From assembly GCF_035503745.1 (NCBI RefSeq), contig NZ_DATJTC010000009.1, positions 8,309 through 72,308 of the forward strand: a stretch of 64,000 bases of DNA, written 5' to 3'. The notes beneath the pieces were generated by a model, which saw only the letters and a program-made list of their open reading frames with translations, searched no databases and had not been told where the DNA came from. Numbering within the stretch: position 1 is the first letter of the stretch; each line of letters starts with the position of its first letter. Of this stretch, positions 8,638-18,251 are shown in pieces. Origin of the DNA: Dyella_B sp035503745 (lineage in GTDB: Bacteria; Pseudomonadota; Gammaproteobacteria; Xanthomonadales; Rhodanobacteraceae). The translations under genes were made by a program, and so were the position numbers.

Positions 8638-10088
8638 ACATGAACATTCCTCATACCGCATTGGCCGCGACGCTGGCACTGCTGCTTGGCGGCTGCATGG
8701 TCGGCCCCGATTACCATCGGCCGCAGGTGCCTGTGCCCGCGCAATTCAAGCCGCTGCCGGGCTGGAGCGAAGCCGCGCCCGCGGCGCAAGCGCCCAAGGG
8801 CGACTGGTGGCTGGTGTTCAACGATCCGCTGCTCAACCAGCTTGAACCGATGGTGGCCATTTCCAACCAGACCGTGCGCGCGGACTACGCCAACTATCAA
8901 CAGGCCCTGGCTGAAGTACAGGTGGCACGCAGCGCGCTGTTTCCCACCATCGGCGTCGAAGGCGCGGCTACCAAGCAGCGCTCGGCAAAAAGCGCCATCA
9001 CTGGCACCGGTACCGGCTTTCGCCCCATCAGCACCAGCGGTTCGCTGGAAGGCAACGTGAGCTGGGCACCCGACTTGTGGGGCAAGGTTCGCCGCACGCT
9101 CGAGGAAAACAAGGCCAACGCGCAGGCCAGCCAGGCGACGCTTGCCAATGCCACCTTGTCCGAACAGGTAGCCCTGGCCACTGCCGTGATCGAACTGCGC
9201 GTCACCGATGCCGACACTGACCTGCTGCAGAAAACGGTCGATCAGGACCAGCAATACCTGCGCGTGGTCGCCAACCAGGGCAGCGCCGGCACCACGCCGC
9301 CTTCGACGGTCATCACCGCGCGCACGCAGTTGGAAAGCGCGCAATCGAGCCTGATTGCGTTAGGCGTGGCGCGTGCGCAGTACGCCCACGCGATAGCGGT
9401 GCTGGTGGGCAAGAATCCGCAAGACCTGGATATCCCGCACAGCACGGGCCTGCCGGAGCTGCCGACGGTACCGGTCGGCGTGCCTTCCAGCCTGTTGCAG
9501 CGCCGTCCCGATATCGCCGTTGCCGAGCGCCAGATGGCCGCGCAAAACGCGGCGGTGGGCGTCGCCATCGCCGCTTACTATCCCAACATCACGCTTTCGG
9601 GCACCGATGGCTTCTCACAATCGCCGCTGGCCGGCCTGCTGCATGTGGCCAACCATGTCTGGTCGCTGGGTGCGGATGTCAATGAAACCGTATTCGACTT
9701 CGGCCAGCGCCACGGCGAAGTCGCTGCGGCAAAAGCGTCCTACGAAGCCTCGGTGGCCAACTATCGCGGCACGGTGCTGACCGCGTTCCAGAACGTGGAG
9801 GACGATCTTTCCGGCATCGACATCCTGGCCAAGCAGGCACAGATGCAGGATGCCCTGGTGCGCGACGCCACGCAGGGCGCGCAAATCGCCTTCAACGAGT
9901 ATCAGGCCGGCACCGTCGACTACACCACCGCCGCCAGCGCGCAAACCACGCAATTGAGTGCACAGCAGACGGCGCTGGGCGTGCAGCAGCAGCGTTTGCT
10001 GGACACGGTCTCGCTGATCGGCGATCTGGGCGGCGGCTGGTCCGCCGACCGGCTCGACGACACCAAGAAGACCGCCACCACGCAGTAA
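8634..10088 (+). CDS. Outer-membrane efflux lipoprotein, NodT/OprM family
   Basis: TolC-type outer-membrane factor of 484 residues that completes the tripartite pump. The N-terminus has a lipoprotein signal with lipobox LLLGGC (Cys at about residue 21), followed by the family opening MVGPDYHRPQ. The two OEP repeats are rich in Ala, Gln and Asn coiled-coil helices, as expected for the periplasmic tunnel. A longer frame begins at 8592, but ATG 8634 overlaps the previous stop as ATGA, which implies translational coupling, and gives a clean signal peptide. It is the only outer-membrane channel gene in the window, so the AcrAB-type pump near 18.4 kb may also use it. Confidence 0.92.
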   Translation: MNMNIPHTALAATLALLLGGCMVGPDYHRPQVPVPAQFKPLPGWSEAAPAAQAPKGDWWLVFNDPLLNQLEPMVAISNQTVRADYANYQQALAEVQVARSALFPTIGVEGAATKQRSAKSAITGTGTGFRPISTSGSLEGNVSWAPDLWGKVRRTLEENKANAQASQATLANATLSEQVALATAVIELRVTDADTDLLQKTVDQDQQYLRVVANQGSAGTTPPSTVITARTQLESAQSSLIALGVARAQYAHAIAVLVGKNPQDLDIPHSTGLPELPTVPVGVPSSLLQRRPDIAVAERQMAAQNAAVGVAIAAYYPNITLSGTDGFSQSPLAGLLHVANHVWSLGADVNETVFDFGQRHGEVAAAKASYEASVANYRGTVLTAFQNVEDDLSGIDILAKQAQMQDALVRDATQGAQIAFNEYQAGTVDYTTAASAQTTQLSAQQTALGVQQQRLLDTVSLIGDLGGGWSADRLDDTKKTATTQ

Positions 10089-10103
10089 GCGCAAACACAC
10101 ACC

Positions 10104-10994
10104 ATGGCAAATACAACGGCCGTCCACGGCTTCGAACTTTCGCCCATCGTCGCGGGCCTCTGGCGCATCGCCGACTGGAACCTCGACGTGCGGCAGCGCG
10201 TGCGCTGGATCGAGCAGGCGCTTGAACTTGGCATTACCAGCTTCGACCACGCCGATATCTATGGCGGCTACCGCGCCGAAGCGCTGTTCGGCGAGGCGCT
10301 GAAAGCCGCGCCGGGCCTGCGCGATCGCATGCAGCTGGTGACCAAGTGCGGCATCCGCCTGCGCGCGGCGGAAAAACCGTATCGCATCAATCACTACGAC
10401 AGCAGCGCGGCGTACGTACGCGCACAGGTCGAACAATCGCTGCGAAACCTGCACGCCGAGCAGTTGGACCTGGTGTTGATCCACCGCCCCGATTACCTGA
10501 TGGACGCCGCCGCCCTGGCCGATACCTTCACCACTTTGACGCGCGAAGGGAAAGTCGCGCATTGGGGCGTGTCCAACCACAGCAGCAGCCAGTTCGCCCT
10601 GCTCCACCAGCACCACCCGTTAGTCACCAACCAGCTGGAACTGTCACCCTTGCAGATGAGCGCACTGGACGACGGCACGCTGGATCAGGCGCAACAGCTT
10701 CGTGCGCGCCCGATGATCTGGTCGCCGTTGGCCGGCGGCCGTCTATTTACCAGCGACGACGCGCAGGCGCTGCGCGTGCGGGCGGAAATGTCCGCCGTGG
10801 CCTCGCGCCTGGGCATCAGCCTTACCACGCTCGCTTTCGCCTGGGTGCTGCGCCACCCTTCGCGCCCGCACCCGATCACCGGAAGCGGCCGCATCGAAAG
10901 CCTGCGCGAAGCGATGGCCGCGCTGGAGGTTCAACTCGATGCGCAAGATTGGTACGCGATCTGGGTGGCCAGCAAAGGGCACGGCGTGCCCTGA
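10104..10994 (+). CDS. Aldo/keto reductase, YdhF-like
   Basis: Cytosolic NADPH-dependent oxidoreductase of 296 residues with a (beta/alpha)8 barrel. The AKR catalytic tetrad is visible: Asp48 and Tyr53 in FDHADIYGGY, Lys81 in VTKCGI, and His127 in LIHRPD. The late segment SPLAGGR and the Arg/Ser-rich cofactor loop (ITGSGRIES) also fit the family. It starts 15 bases after the efflux operon on the same strand, so it may be read through from it. It ends 11 bases from a convergent 5'-nucleotidase gene. The physiological substrate cannot be inferred. Confidence 0.9.
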   Translation: MANTTAVHGFELSPIVAGLWRIADWNLDVRQRVRWIEQALELGITSFDHADIYGGYRAEALFGEALKAAPGLRDRMQLVTKCGIRLRAAEKPYRINHYDSSAAYVRAQVEQSLRNLHAEQLDLVLIHRPDYLMDAAALADTFTTLTREGKVAHWGVSNHSSSQFALLHQHHPLVTNQLELSPLQMSALDDGTLDQAQQLRARPMIWSPLAGGRLFTSDDAQALRVRAEMSAVASRLGISLTTLAFAWVLRHPSRPHPITGSGRIESLREAMAALEVQLDAQDWYAIWVASKGHGVP

Positions 10995-11005
10995 GCCCTA
11001 AAGGT

Positions 11006-11935
11006 TCAGCCGTTGCTGACACCGTGCGGCACGTGTCCGGTTGCCACGTGCTTGCGGGCCGATTCCACGTTGGCCGGCGAGTCGTCGAAAAAGATATCCG
11101 CGCCAAAAGCATCCAGAAATGGGCCCTTGTCGCGCCCGCCCAGAAACAAGGCCTCGTCGATACGCACGCCCCAGCGCCGCAAGGTGAGGATCACGCGCTT
11201 GTGCGCGGGTGCGGAACGCGCGGTGACCAGTGCAGTGCGAATCGGCGAATTCTCTGCCGGAAACGCCGCTTGCAACCGATGCACCGCCGAAAGAAAACCA
11301 CGGAACGGACCGACCGACAAAGGCTCGTCGGCAAGCTCGGTCTCGCTGCGATGAAAGGCTTCCAGGCCCTCCTCGCGCGAAACGCGCTCGCCTTCGTCGC
11401 CAAAGATCACCGCATCGCCGTCGAAGGCGATGCGCAACTGTTCGCTCGCGCGCGGCGGCGCATTGGACGGAAGAATGGTCGCTGCGGCCACGCCGGCCTT
11501 CAGCGCACGGCCCACGTCCTGGGCATTGGCCGACAGGAACAGATCCGCCTTGAACGGCCCGACATAATCGGAGGTGGGCGCACCGCTGGTGAATGCCGCC
11601 CGGCTGATTTCCAGGCCGTAGTGCTGGATGGCGTTGAAGATGCGCAATCCGGTGTCGCCGGAGTTGCGCGACAGCAGGATCACCTCGACCGGCGGCACAT
11701 CGCCGGCAAGCTTGTTCAGGCTCAGCAGCTTCTGCACCAGCGGAAAGGCCACCCCCGGCTTCAGGATGTCCTCCTCGTGCTCGATCTGGAACGCACGATA
11801 GGCGTCCAAGCCCTGCTGCTCGAACAAGTCATGGCTGTCGCCCAGATCGAACAGGGCCCGCGACGAGATGGCGACCACCAACTGGTTGTCGGCGGCGGCG
11901 CGTGGATCGTGGACGGTTTTGCTCGGACGGGTCAT
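11006..11935 (-). CDS. 5'-nucleotidase, cN-I-like family
   Basis: 309-residue protein of the bacterial cytosolic 5'-nucleotidase family related to eukaryotic cN-I (Pfam 5-nucleotidase). HAD-like features are present: an N-terminal hydrophobic strand ending in Ser-Arg (VVAISSRALFDL), an IAFDGDAVIFGDE segment carrying the Asp-x-Asp-like pair, a Lys-containing mid-region (AHKRVILTLRRWG) and a late acidic motif (IFFDDSPANVES). It would dephosphorylate nucleoside monophosphates. It lies 142 bases downstream of the NAD kinase gene on the same strand, so co-transcription is possible. The family call is firm; the nucleotide preference is unknown. Confidence 0.85.
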   Translation of the reverse strand: MTRPSKTVHDPRAAADNQLVVAISSRALFDLGDSHDLFEQQGLDAYRAFQIEHEEDILKPGVAFPLVQKLLSLNKLAGDVPPVEVILLSRNSGDTGLRIFNAIQHYGLEISRAAFTSGAPTSDYVGPFKADLFLSANAQDVGRALKAGVAAATILPSNAPPRASEQLRIAFDGDAVIFGDEGERVSREEGLEAFHRSETELADEPLSVGPFRGFLSAVHRLQAAFPAENSPIRTALVTARSAPAHKRVILTLRRWGVRIDEALFLGGRDKGPFLDAFGADIFFDDSPANVESARKHVATGHVPHGVSNG

Positions 11936-12077
11936 GGCGTGGCGATGCGGGCACTTGATTCAATCTAGCAAAGGGCGGCCGCGAATGCTTGCAAGCGAGG
12001 CGGCAACGCGCGGTCGCCCCAGGGTCTGCTTGCCCTATTGGCGCGGGCCACGCCAAGAGTGTAAACAGGCCCCAGGT

Positions 12078-12839
12078 TCAATCGGCGGCGAACTGTTCGT
12101 CCAGAATCCGCTGTTCCAAATTGTGCTCCGGATCGAACAGAAGGTGCACGCCTTGCTCGCGCTGCTGGCGAATATCGACCGTGCGCACATTGCGCACTTC
12201 CAGGAAATCGGCGGTGGCGCTGATCGGCCGCTTGCCGGGGTCGAGCACGCGCAGGCTGACCCGCGTGCGGTGCGGAAGAATCGCACCGCGCCAGCGACGG
12301 GGACGGAACGGGCTGATCGGCGTCAGCGCCAGCACGTTGGCATCGAGCGGCAGGATCGGCCCGTGCGCCGAGAGGTTGTAAGCGGTGGAGCCGGCCGGCG
12401 TGGATACCAGGATGCCGTCGCAGACCAGCGTGGCAAGCTTCACGATGTCGTTGAGCTGCACTTCCAGGTGTGCGGCCTGGTTGGTTTGGCGCAGCAGCGA
12501 TACTTCGTTGAAGGCGAGTGCGCAGCGCGACTGGCCGTCGGCGTCGGTGGTGCGCATTTCCAGCGGAAACAGCTCCGAAGTGTGCGCGCGTTCGATGCGC
12601 TCGGGCAGTTCCTCGAGCCGGTGCTTGTTCATCAGGAAACCCACGCGGCCAAGCTTCATGCCATACACGGGAGCCGCCAGATCGCGGTGTGCGTGCAGCG
12701 TGCGCAGCATGAAACCGTCGCCGCCCAGCGCCACGATCACTTCCGCATCTTTGGGAGGCACGTCGCCGTAACGCTCCACGAGCTTGCGGCGCGCTTGCTG
12801 GGCGACATGGGTTTCGCTGGCGACGAAGGCGAGGCGCAT
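12078..12839 (-). CDS. nadK: NAD kinase
   Basis: ATP-dependent NAD phosphorylation to NADP, 253 residues, the short form common in Xanthomonadales. Residues 39-42 are the GGDG motif with catalytic Asp41. Further on come FNEVSLLR (the NE/D substrate motif) and STPAGSTAYNLSAHGPIL, the Gly/Ser-rich loop of the family. The frame can be extended to 12926, but the extra residues do not fit the family, and MRLAFVASET at 12839 matches the usual start. No strong Shine-Dalgarno is visible. A REP-like hairpin and the end of the glutamate dehydrogenase gene lie upstream. Confidence 0.95.
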   Translation of the reverse strand: MRLAFVASETHVAQQARRKLVERYGDVPPKDAEVIVALGGDGFMLRTLHAHRDLAAPVYGMKLGRVGFLMNKHRLEELPERIERAHTSELFPLEMRTTDADGQSRCALAFNEVSLLRQTNQAAHLEVQLNDIVKLATLVCDGILVSTPAGSTAYNLSAHGPILPLDANVLALTPISPFRPRRWRGAILPHRTRVSLRVLDPGKRPISATADFLEVRNVRTVDIRQQREQGVHLLFDPEHNLEQRILDEQFAAD

Positions 12840-12948
12840 GAGATCCGTTTGGGGTGGGTCTTGTCCCTTTGAGCTTACGACACGATGAGGGGCAAGGCCA
12901 TGATGCCCCTGCACTTTCATCAACAAACGATGCTCATCGCGTTCACCT

Positions 12949-12968
12949 CTCTCCCCCGAAGGGGAGAG
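12949..12968. repeat. REP-like hairpin between nadK and the glutamate dehydrogenase gene
   Basis: Perfect 8-bp stem CTCTCCCC / GGGGAGAG with a CGAA loop. It sits 16 bases downstream of the dehydrogenase stop codon. It has no following T-run, so it is more likely a 3'-end stabilising REP-like element than an intrinsic terminator. Its sequence style (C4/G4 with CT arms) resembles the pair at 5203-5300. Confidence 0.6.
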
Positions 12969-12983
12969 GGAAACGACAGGACG

Positions 12984-15900
12984 TCAGCCCACCGGCACCT
13001 GTGCGAGCTGCGCCAGGCGGCGGACGGCGACCGAGGCGATCGGGTAGTCCGCGTTCTGGGTGAGGATTTCCGCCAACATGCTGCGCGTGTACTTGAGCGT
13101 GGCATCGTCGCGATCGAGCCACGCCTGCACCGGGGAGACATCTGTGCGGGTGCCCGACAACGCCAGCACCTGCGTGGCCAGCGCGCGGTGCTGGTGATTG
13201 AGCTCATCCAGCAGCGAGCCGCGGGCCTGCGCATGCCAGTGACCATCGACCGGCAACGCCTCGATCTGCCCGCGCAGCCATTCCAGATCCAGCGCCTGGC
13301 CCAGTTCGTAGAACACGTTGGCGACCTTGGCGATCGGCTCGCCAGTCTGTTGCGCCACTTCGACCATGTCGAGCATGGCGCGCAGCTCGGGCAGCCGGGC
13401 CAGGCTGAAGGCGAGCTCGGCGGGCAACTCAAGGCCTTCCCATTTCTCCTGGCTGGTGCCGAAATCGGCCTTGCCGGCAGGCGTGAGCGCATCCGGCAAG
13501 GTGGCGCTGAGTTCGGCTACCGCCGCCTGGTAGCGCTCCACGTTGGCGGCGATTTCAAGCGTGCCGCCGGGACGGTTGAGCAGCCAGCGCGTGATGTGCC
13601 GCAGCAGCGACCAGATCTGCATGATCGCATCGACCTGCGTGGCCTCGGCTACCTTGCTGTCCTGGGCCTCGATCTGCGCCCACAGGTCGCGGGCGCCGAG
13701 GATTTCGCGCGCGGCGGTGTACGCCTTGGCGATGGCGGCCGGCCCCTGCCCGGTATCTTCCTGCATGCGCATCATGAAGGTGGCGCCCATGCGGTTGATG
13801 GTGGAGTTGGTGACCGCGGTGGCGATGATTTCACGCTTCAGGCGATGGCGCTGCATGTGCGCGGCGTACTTGTCGTGCAGCGGCGCGGGGAAGTAGCGCA
13901 CCAGTTCCTTGGACAGGTAGGGATCTTCCGGCACGTCCGAGTCCAGCAACTGCTGGTACAGGCGGATCTTGTCGTACGAGAGCAGCACCGACAGTTCCGG
14001 ACGGGTCAGGCCCTGGCCGCGCGTCTTGCGCTCGGTCAATTCGGCCTCGCTGGGCAGGTTTTCGACCTGGCGGTCGAGCAGGCCCTCGCCTTCGAGCGTG
14101 CGGATGAAGTGCGCCATCGAGCCGATACGCTTGGCCGACTGCTGTTCCATCAGCGTGATGGCCTGGTTCTGGCGATAGTTGTCCCACAGCACCAGCTGGC
14201 CGACTTCGTCGGTCATCGCGGCCAGCTGCTGGTTGCGGCCGTCGACGCTGATCTCGCTGCGTTGCACGGCATCGTCGAGCAGGATCTTGATGTTCACTTC
14301 GTGGTCGGACGTATCCACGCCGGCGGAGTTGTCGATGAAGTCGGTGTTGAGCAGCACGCCGTGCTGGGCCGCTTCGATGCGGCCCTTCTGCGTGAAGCCC
14401 AGGTTGCCGCCTTCGCCCACCACCTTGCAGCGCAGCTCCGCGCCGTTGATGCGCAGCGCATTGTTGGCGCGGTCGCCCACGTCGCCATGCGTTTCGCTGG
14501 CCGCCTTCACGTAGGTGCCGATGCCGCCGTTCCACAACAGGTCGACCGGCGCCTTGAGGATGGCGTTGAGCAGATCCGTCGGCGACAGATGCTGCACATC
14601 GGCCTTCAGGCCCAGCACCGCGCGCACTTCCGGCGAGATCGGAATGGACTTCAGGCTACGCGGCCACACGCCGCCGCCGGCGGAGATCAGCGACTTGTCG
14701 TAGTCCTCCCAGCTCGAACGCGGCAGCTTGAACATGCGCTCGCGCTCGACGAAGGAGCGCGCGATATCCGGATGCGGATCGAGGAACACGTGGCGGTGAT
14801 CAAACGCGGCCACCAGGCGGATATGGCGCGACAACAGCATGCCGTTGCCGAACACGTCGCCGGACATGTCGCCGATGCCCACGCAGGTGAAATCCTCGCT
14901 CTGCGTGTCGCGGCCCAGCGCGCGGAAGTGGCGCTTGACCGATTCCCACGCGCCCTTGGCGGTGATGCCCATGCCCTTGTGGTCGTAGCCGTTGGAGCCG
15001 CCGGACGCGAACGCGTCGCCCAGCCAGAAACCATGTTCGATCGAAATCGCGTTGGCAATGTCGGAGAAAGTGGCCGTGCCCTTGTCGGCGGCGACCACCA
15101 GGTACGGATCGTCGCTGTCGTGGCGTACCACGTCGTGCGGCGGCACCACCTTGCCTTCGACCAGGTTGTCGGTGATGTCCAGGAGGCCGTTGATGAACAG
15201 GCGGTAGCAGGCGATGCCCTCGGCCAGCTGCGCATCGCGGTCGCCGCCTGCCGGCGGATGCTTGACGAAGAAGCCGCCCTTCGAACCGACCGGCACGATG
15301 ACGGTGTTCTTCACCATCTGCGCCTTCACCAGACCCAGCACTTCGGTGCGGAAGTCCTCGCGGCGATCGGACCAGCGCAAACCGCCGCGGGCCACCGGAC
15401 CGAAGCGCAGGTGGATGCCTTCCACGCGGGGCGCATACACGAAGATTTCACGGTACGGCACCGGCTTGGGCGCGTCGGGCACCTGCTTGGAGTCGAACTT
15501 GAAGCTTACGTAGTGCCGCGGCTTGCCGTCCCACAGCTGGAAGAAGCTGGTGCGCAGCGTGGCCTTGATGGTGTTCATGAAGCCGAGCAGGATGCGCTCG
15601 TCGTCCAGGCTGGCGACGTCGTCGAGCAGGGACTTGAGCGCTTCCCACAGCACGTGTACCTGCTGCTCGCGCGATGCCTTGAGTACATCGACGATGCCGT
15701 CGATCAGCTCGGGCTTCGCCTTCTGCGTTTCGGCGGAAATCAGCGCCTGCATTTCGCGGCGCAGATCTTCCCGGGCCTTTTCCAGCTCGGCCTCGGAAAG
15801 CTGTTCGCGGCGCGGATCGAACTTGGCGTTGAACAGCTCGATCATCAGACCCGCGATAGCCGGATAGCGGTTGAGCGTCTCCTCCATGTAGCTCTGGGAA

Positions 15901-17906
15901 AAGGCGATACCCACCTGCTGCAGGTATTTGCAGTAGCCGCGCAGCACCGCCACCTGCCGCCAGTCGGCCTGCGCGGAGAGCACGAGGTTGTTGAAGCCGT
16001 CGCTTTCGGCCTCGCCGCGCCACAGCGCTTCGAAGCTGCGCTCGAAGCGCTCGCGCAGGTGCGACAGCTCGAACGCCAACGGCCGCTTGGTCTTCAGCTC
16101 GAAGTCGTGGATGGTCAGCAGGCGCCCATCGCTTTCCAGCGTGTAGACGTGCTCAGCCAGCATGCGCACGCCCATGTTTTCCAGCATCGGCAGCGCTTCG
16201 GAGAGCGAGATCGGCGCGCCTACGTGGATGACCTTGAAGCGCAGGCTCTGGTCGCGTGGATCGCTGTACAGATTGAGGTGGATCGAATCGTCGCTCTTGA
16301 GCGTGGACAGCGCCACCACGTCGTGCGCGGCCACCTCCGGCGAAACATCCTCGACGTAACCGGCGGGCAGCACCTTGCCGAAACGGTTGAGCAGGGTTAC
16401 GCCCTGCGCGTCGCCCACGTGCGCGATCAGGCTGTCGCGCAGCCCGTCCTGCCAGTTGCGCACGATGTGCGCCAGGCGCGTTTCCAGTTCCTGCGGATCG
16501 AACTTGGGGTGATCGCCCGGGTGCGGACGCACCGTGACGTGCAGGCGTGCCAGCGCCGACTCGCCCATCAACACGTTCGAATCCACGCTTTCGCCGTGGA
16601 AGACTTCGCGCAGCATGTTTTCGATGCGCTCGCGTACCGTGGTGCTGAAACGGTCGCGCGGCACGAATACCAGGCAGGTGAAGAAGCGGCCGTAACGGTC
16701 GCGGCGTACGAACAGGCGCGCGTTGGCGCGCTGCTGCAGCTCCAGGATGCCGGTGGCGGTGGTGAAGAGTTCTTCTTCGGTGCTCTGGAACAGCTCTTCC
16801 TGCGGCAGCGTTTCCAGAATGTGGCGCAGCGACTTGCCCGAATAGGAATCGCGCTTGAGCCCCGAGCGGGCCAGCACCGCCTCCACGCGCTGGCGCACCA
16901 GCGGCACGTCTTGCGGGCGCGTCATGTAGGCGTTGGAGGTGAACAGGCCCAGGAAACGCTGCTCGGAAACCGGCTTGCCGTTCGCGTCGAAACGCAGAAT
17001 GCCTACGTAATCCATATTGCCCGCGCGATGCACGTGCGAACGGGCGTTAGTCTTGGTGAGAATGATCGCGTCGGTCGAGCCGGACTGCGGCAGCTCGCTG
17101 GCCACCAGCGTGCGCAGCGAGCGCGGCGCCACCGAGCGTTCGCTCTTGTGCAGGATGCCCAGGCCCGAGCCCTCCAGCGAACGCAGCACCTCATCGCCAT
17201 CGGCCTGCGCCACTTCGTATTCGCGGTAGCCGAGGAAGGTGAAATTGTCGTCCGCCAGCCAGCGCATGAACTCGCAGGCTTCCTGCACGGCAGCGGCATC
17301 GATCGGCATCTTGCGGGCGGGCAGATCCTGCGCCACCGCCAGCGCCTTGTCGCGCATCGCGGCCCAGTCGCGCACCGCGGCGCGCACGTCGTCCAGCGCC
17401 GACTCGATCTGCGCCACCAGCGCGGTCCTGATCGCCTCGTCCTGCACGTTGTCCAGCTCGAAATGCATCACCGACTCGGCCGTGCCGCTGTCATCGCCGA
17501 CACGCTGCAGCTGACCGCCGGCGTCGCGGCCAACCTTCACCACCGGGTGGATCACCGCGTGAATGGGCGAATAGCCCGAAAGCACCATGCTGACCGTGTC
17601 GACCAGGAACGGCATGTCGTCGGTGACGATCTCCACCGCGCTGCGCGCGGCGTGGCCGGCATCGGTGACGCGCACCGTGGCGCGGCCGGGCGCGCGCTGC
17701 TGCATGAAATCGATCAGGCCGGCGATCACCCGCGCCCATTCGGCCGGCGTGTGCAGATCCACGTCCGTGCTCGCGATGCGCGAGAAAAAGGCGCTGATAA
17801 AAAATTGCGCCTCATCAAGGCGCTTGTTCGGAAAACCGCTTTTCTTCAACTCTTCGAGCACGACAGACACGAGAGGGATGTCGTTGGCCGCACGGATCGC
17901 ATTCAT
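12984..17906 (-). CDS. NAD-specific glutamate dehydrogenase, large (180 kDa) class
   Basis: Oxidises glutamate to 2-oxoglutarate and ammonia with NAD+. At about 1640 residues it belongs to the large Bac_GDH family, with long N-terminal ACT-like regulatory regions, a central catalytic Rossmann domain and a C-terminal helical part. The catalytic region is clear: GSKGGFFVKHPPAGG, then VAADKGTATFSD and the glycine-rich GIGDMSGDVFGNGMLLS. The frame extends upstream to a TTG at 18002 and has other ATGs at 17975 and 17963. I prefer ATG 17906 because the sequence becomes family-like there (MNAIRAANDIPLV), but no strong ribosome binding site decides it. It is probably transcribed alone and divergently from acrAB. 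Antisense frames here are composition artefacts. Confidence 0.93.
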   Translation of the reverse strand: MNAIRAANDIPLVSVVLEELKKSGFPNKRLDEAQFFISAFFSRIASTDVDLHTPAEWARVIAGLIDFMQQRAPGRATVRVTDAGHAARSAVEIVTDDMPFLVDTVSMVLSGYSPIHAVIHPVVKVGRDAGGQLQRVGDDSGTAESVMHFELDNVQDEAIRTALVAQIESALDDVRAAVRDWAAMRDKALAVAQDLPARKMPIDAAAVQEACEFMRWLADDNFTFLGYREYEVAQADGDEVLRSLEGSGLGILHKSERSVAPRSLRTLVASELPQSGSTDAIILTKTNARSHVHRAGNMDYVGILRFDANGKPVSEQRFLGLFTSNAYMTRPQDVPLVRQRVEAVLARSGLKRDSYSGKSLRHILETLPQEELFQSTEEELFTTATGILELQQRANARLFVRRDRYGRFFTCLVFVPRDRFSTTVRERIENMLREVFHGESVDSNVLMGESALARLHVTVRPHPGDHPKFDPQELETRLAHIVRNWQDGLRDSLIAHVGDAQGVTLLNRFGKVLPAGYVEDVSPEVAAHDVVALSTLKSDDSIHLNLYSDPRDQSLRFKVIHVGAPISLSEALPMLENMGVRMLAEHVYTLESDGRLLTIHDFELKTKRPLAFELSHLRERFERSFEALWRGEAESDGFNNLVLSAQADWRQVAVLRGYCKYLQQVGIAFSQSYMEETLNRYPAIAGLMIELFNAKFDPRREQLSEAELEKAREDLRREMQALISAETQKAKPELIDGIVDVLKASREQQVHVLWEALKSLLDDVASLDDERILLGFMNTIKATLRTSFFQLWDGKPRHYVSFKFDSKQVPDAPKPVPYREIFVYAPRVEGIHLRFGPVARGGLRWSDRREDFRTEVLGLVKAQMVKNTVIVPVGSKGGFFVKHPPAGGDRDAQLAEGIACYRLFINGLLDITDNLVEGKVVPPHDVVRHDSDDPYLVVAADKGTATFSDIANAISIEHGFWLGDAFASGGSNGYDHKGMGITAKGAWESVKRHFRALGRDTQSEDFTCVGIGDMSGDVFGNGMLLSRHIRLVAAFDHRHVFLDPHPDIARSFVERERMFKLPRSSWEDYDKSLISAGGGVWPRSLKSIPISPEVRAVLGLKADVQHLSPTDLLNAILKAPVDLLWNGGIGTYVKAASETHGDVGDRANNALRINGAELRCKVVGEGGNLGFTQKGRIEAAQHGVLLNTDFIDNSAGVDTSDHEVNIKILLDDAVQRSEISVDGRNQQLAAMTDEVGQLVLWDNYRQNQAITLMEQQSAKRIGSMAHFIRTLEGEGLLDRQVENLPSEAELTERKTRGQGLTRPELSVLLSYDKIRLYQQLLDSDVPEDPYLSKELVRYFPAPLHDKYAAHMQRHRLKREIIATAVTNSTINRMGATFMMRMQEDTGQGPAAIAKAYTAAREILGARDLWAQIEAQDSKVAEATQVDAIMQIWSLLRHITRWLLNRPGGTLEIAANVERYQAAVAELSATLPDALTPAGKADFGTSQEKWEGLELPAELAFSLARLPELRAMLDMVEVAQQTGEPIAKVANVFYELGQALDLEWLRGQIEALPVDGHWHAQARGSLLDELNHQHRALATQVLALSGTRTDVSPVQAWLDRDDATLKYTRSMLAEILTQNADYPIASVAVRRLAQLAQVPVG

Positions 17907-18048
17907 AGCATCAACTTGAGAAGTGGAGACGGGTGGGAATGGAGCGGAAAGCTTTAAAAGCATACGCTTTGGCATGGGGCGAATCCATCGGCAGCGCAGC
18001 AACCGTCGTCTTTTGCATGCACTGCGATCAGCGCATGGTCATGCAAGG

Positions 18049-18093
18049 TGTGCATGCGGCCGATTCGATACGTAGGCGTACGCCGCATGCACA
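18049..18093. repeat. 12-bp perfect inverted repeat with GCATGC cores
   Basis: Arms 18049-18060 and 18082-18093 are exact reverse complements (TGTGCATGCGGC and its partner), separated by 21 bases. Each arm contains GCATGC. Further GCATGC sites are at 18015, 18153 and 18157. The repeat could be a regulator binding array or a large hairpin. Confidence 0.6.
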
Positions 18094-18227
18094 GCATGGA
18101 CCGCATTTATGACCCCGGTTTGATGCCGCCTGCAAACCGGCCGCCCCCTCTTGCATGCATGCCCACCGGCTTGGCCCCATGCCGTCGGTCATGATCGCGG
18201 GGGCTAGATTCCCCACCCGGATAAATT

Positions 18228-18251
18228 GTAAACTGGACGGTATAGTCTTAC
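18228..18251 (+). promoter_or_regulatory. Candidate acrAB promoter -10 within an imperfect dyad
   Basis: TATAGT at 18241-18246 is a plausible -10 element about 145 bases before acrA. It lies in an imperfect inverted repeat whose outer arms are GTAA and TTAC, with partly matching ACT/AGT inside. Such a dyad over a -10 box is typical of TetR-type efflux repressors. No good -35 is visible and no repressor gene is adjacent, so this is tentative. Confidence 0.3.

Noticed and set aside
12885..17957. Open plus-strand frame of about 1690 codons across the glutamate dehydrogenase gene
   Set aside because: Exact antisense of a well-supported gene; its His/Arg/Gln/Val-rich composition is the complement of GC-rich codons, and no family motifs are seen.
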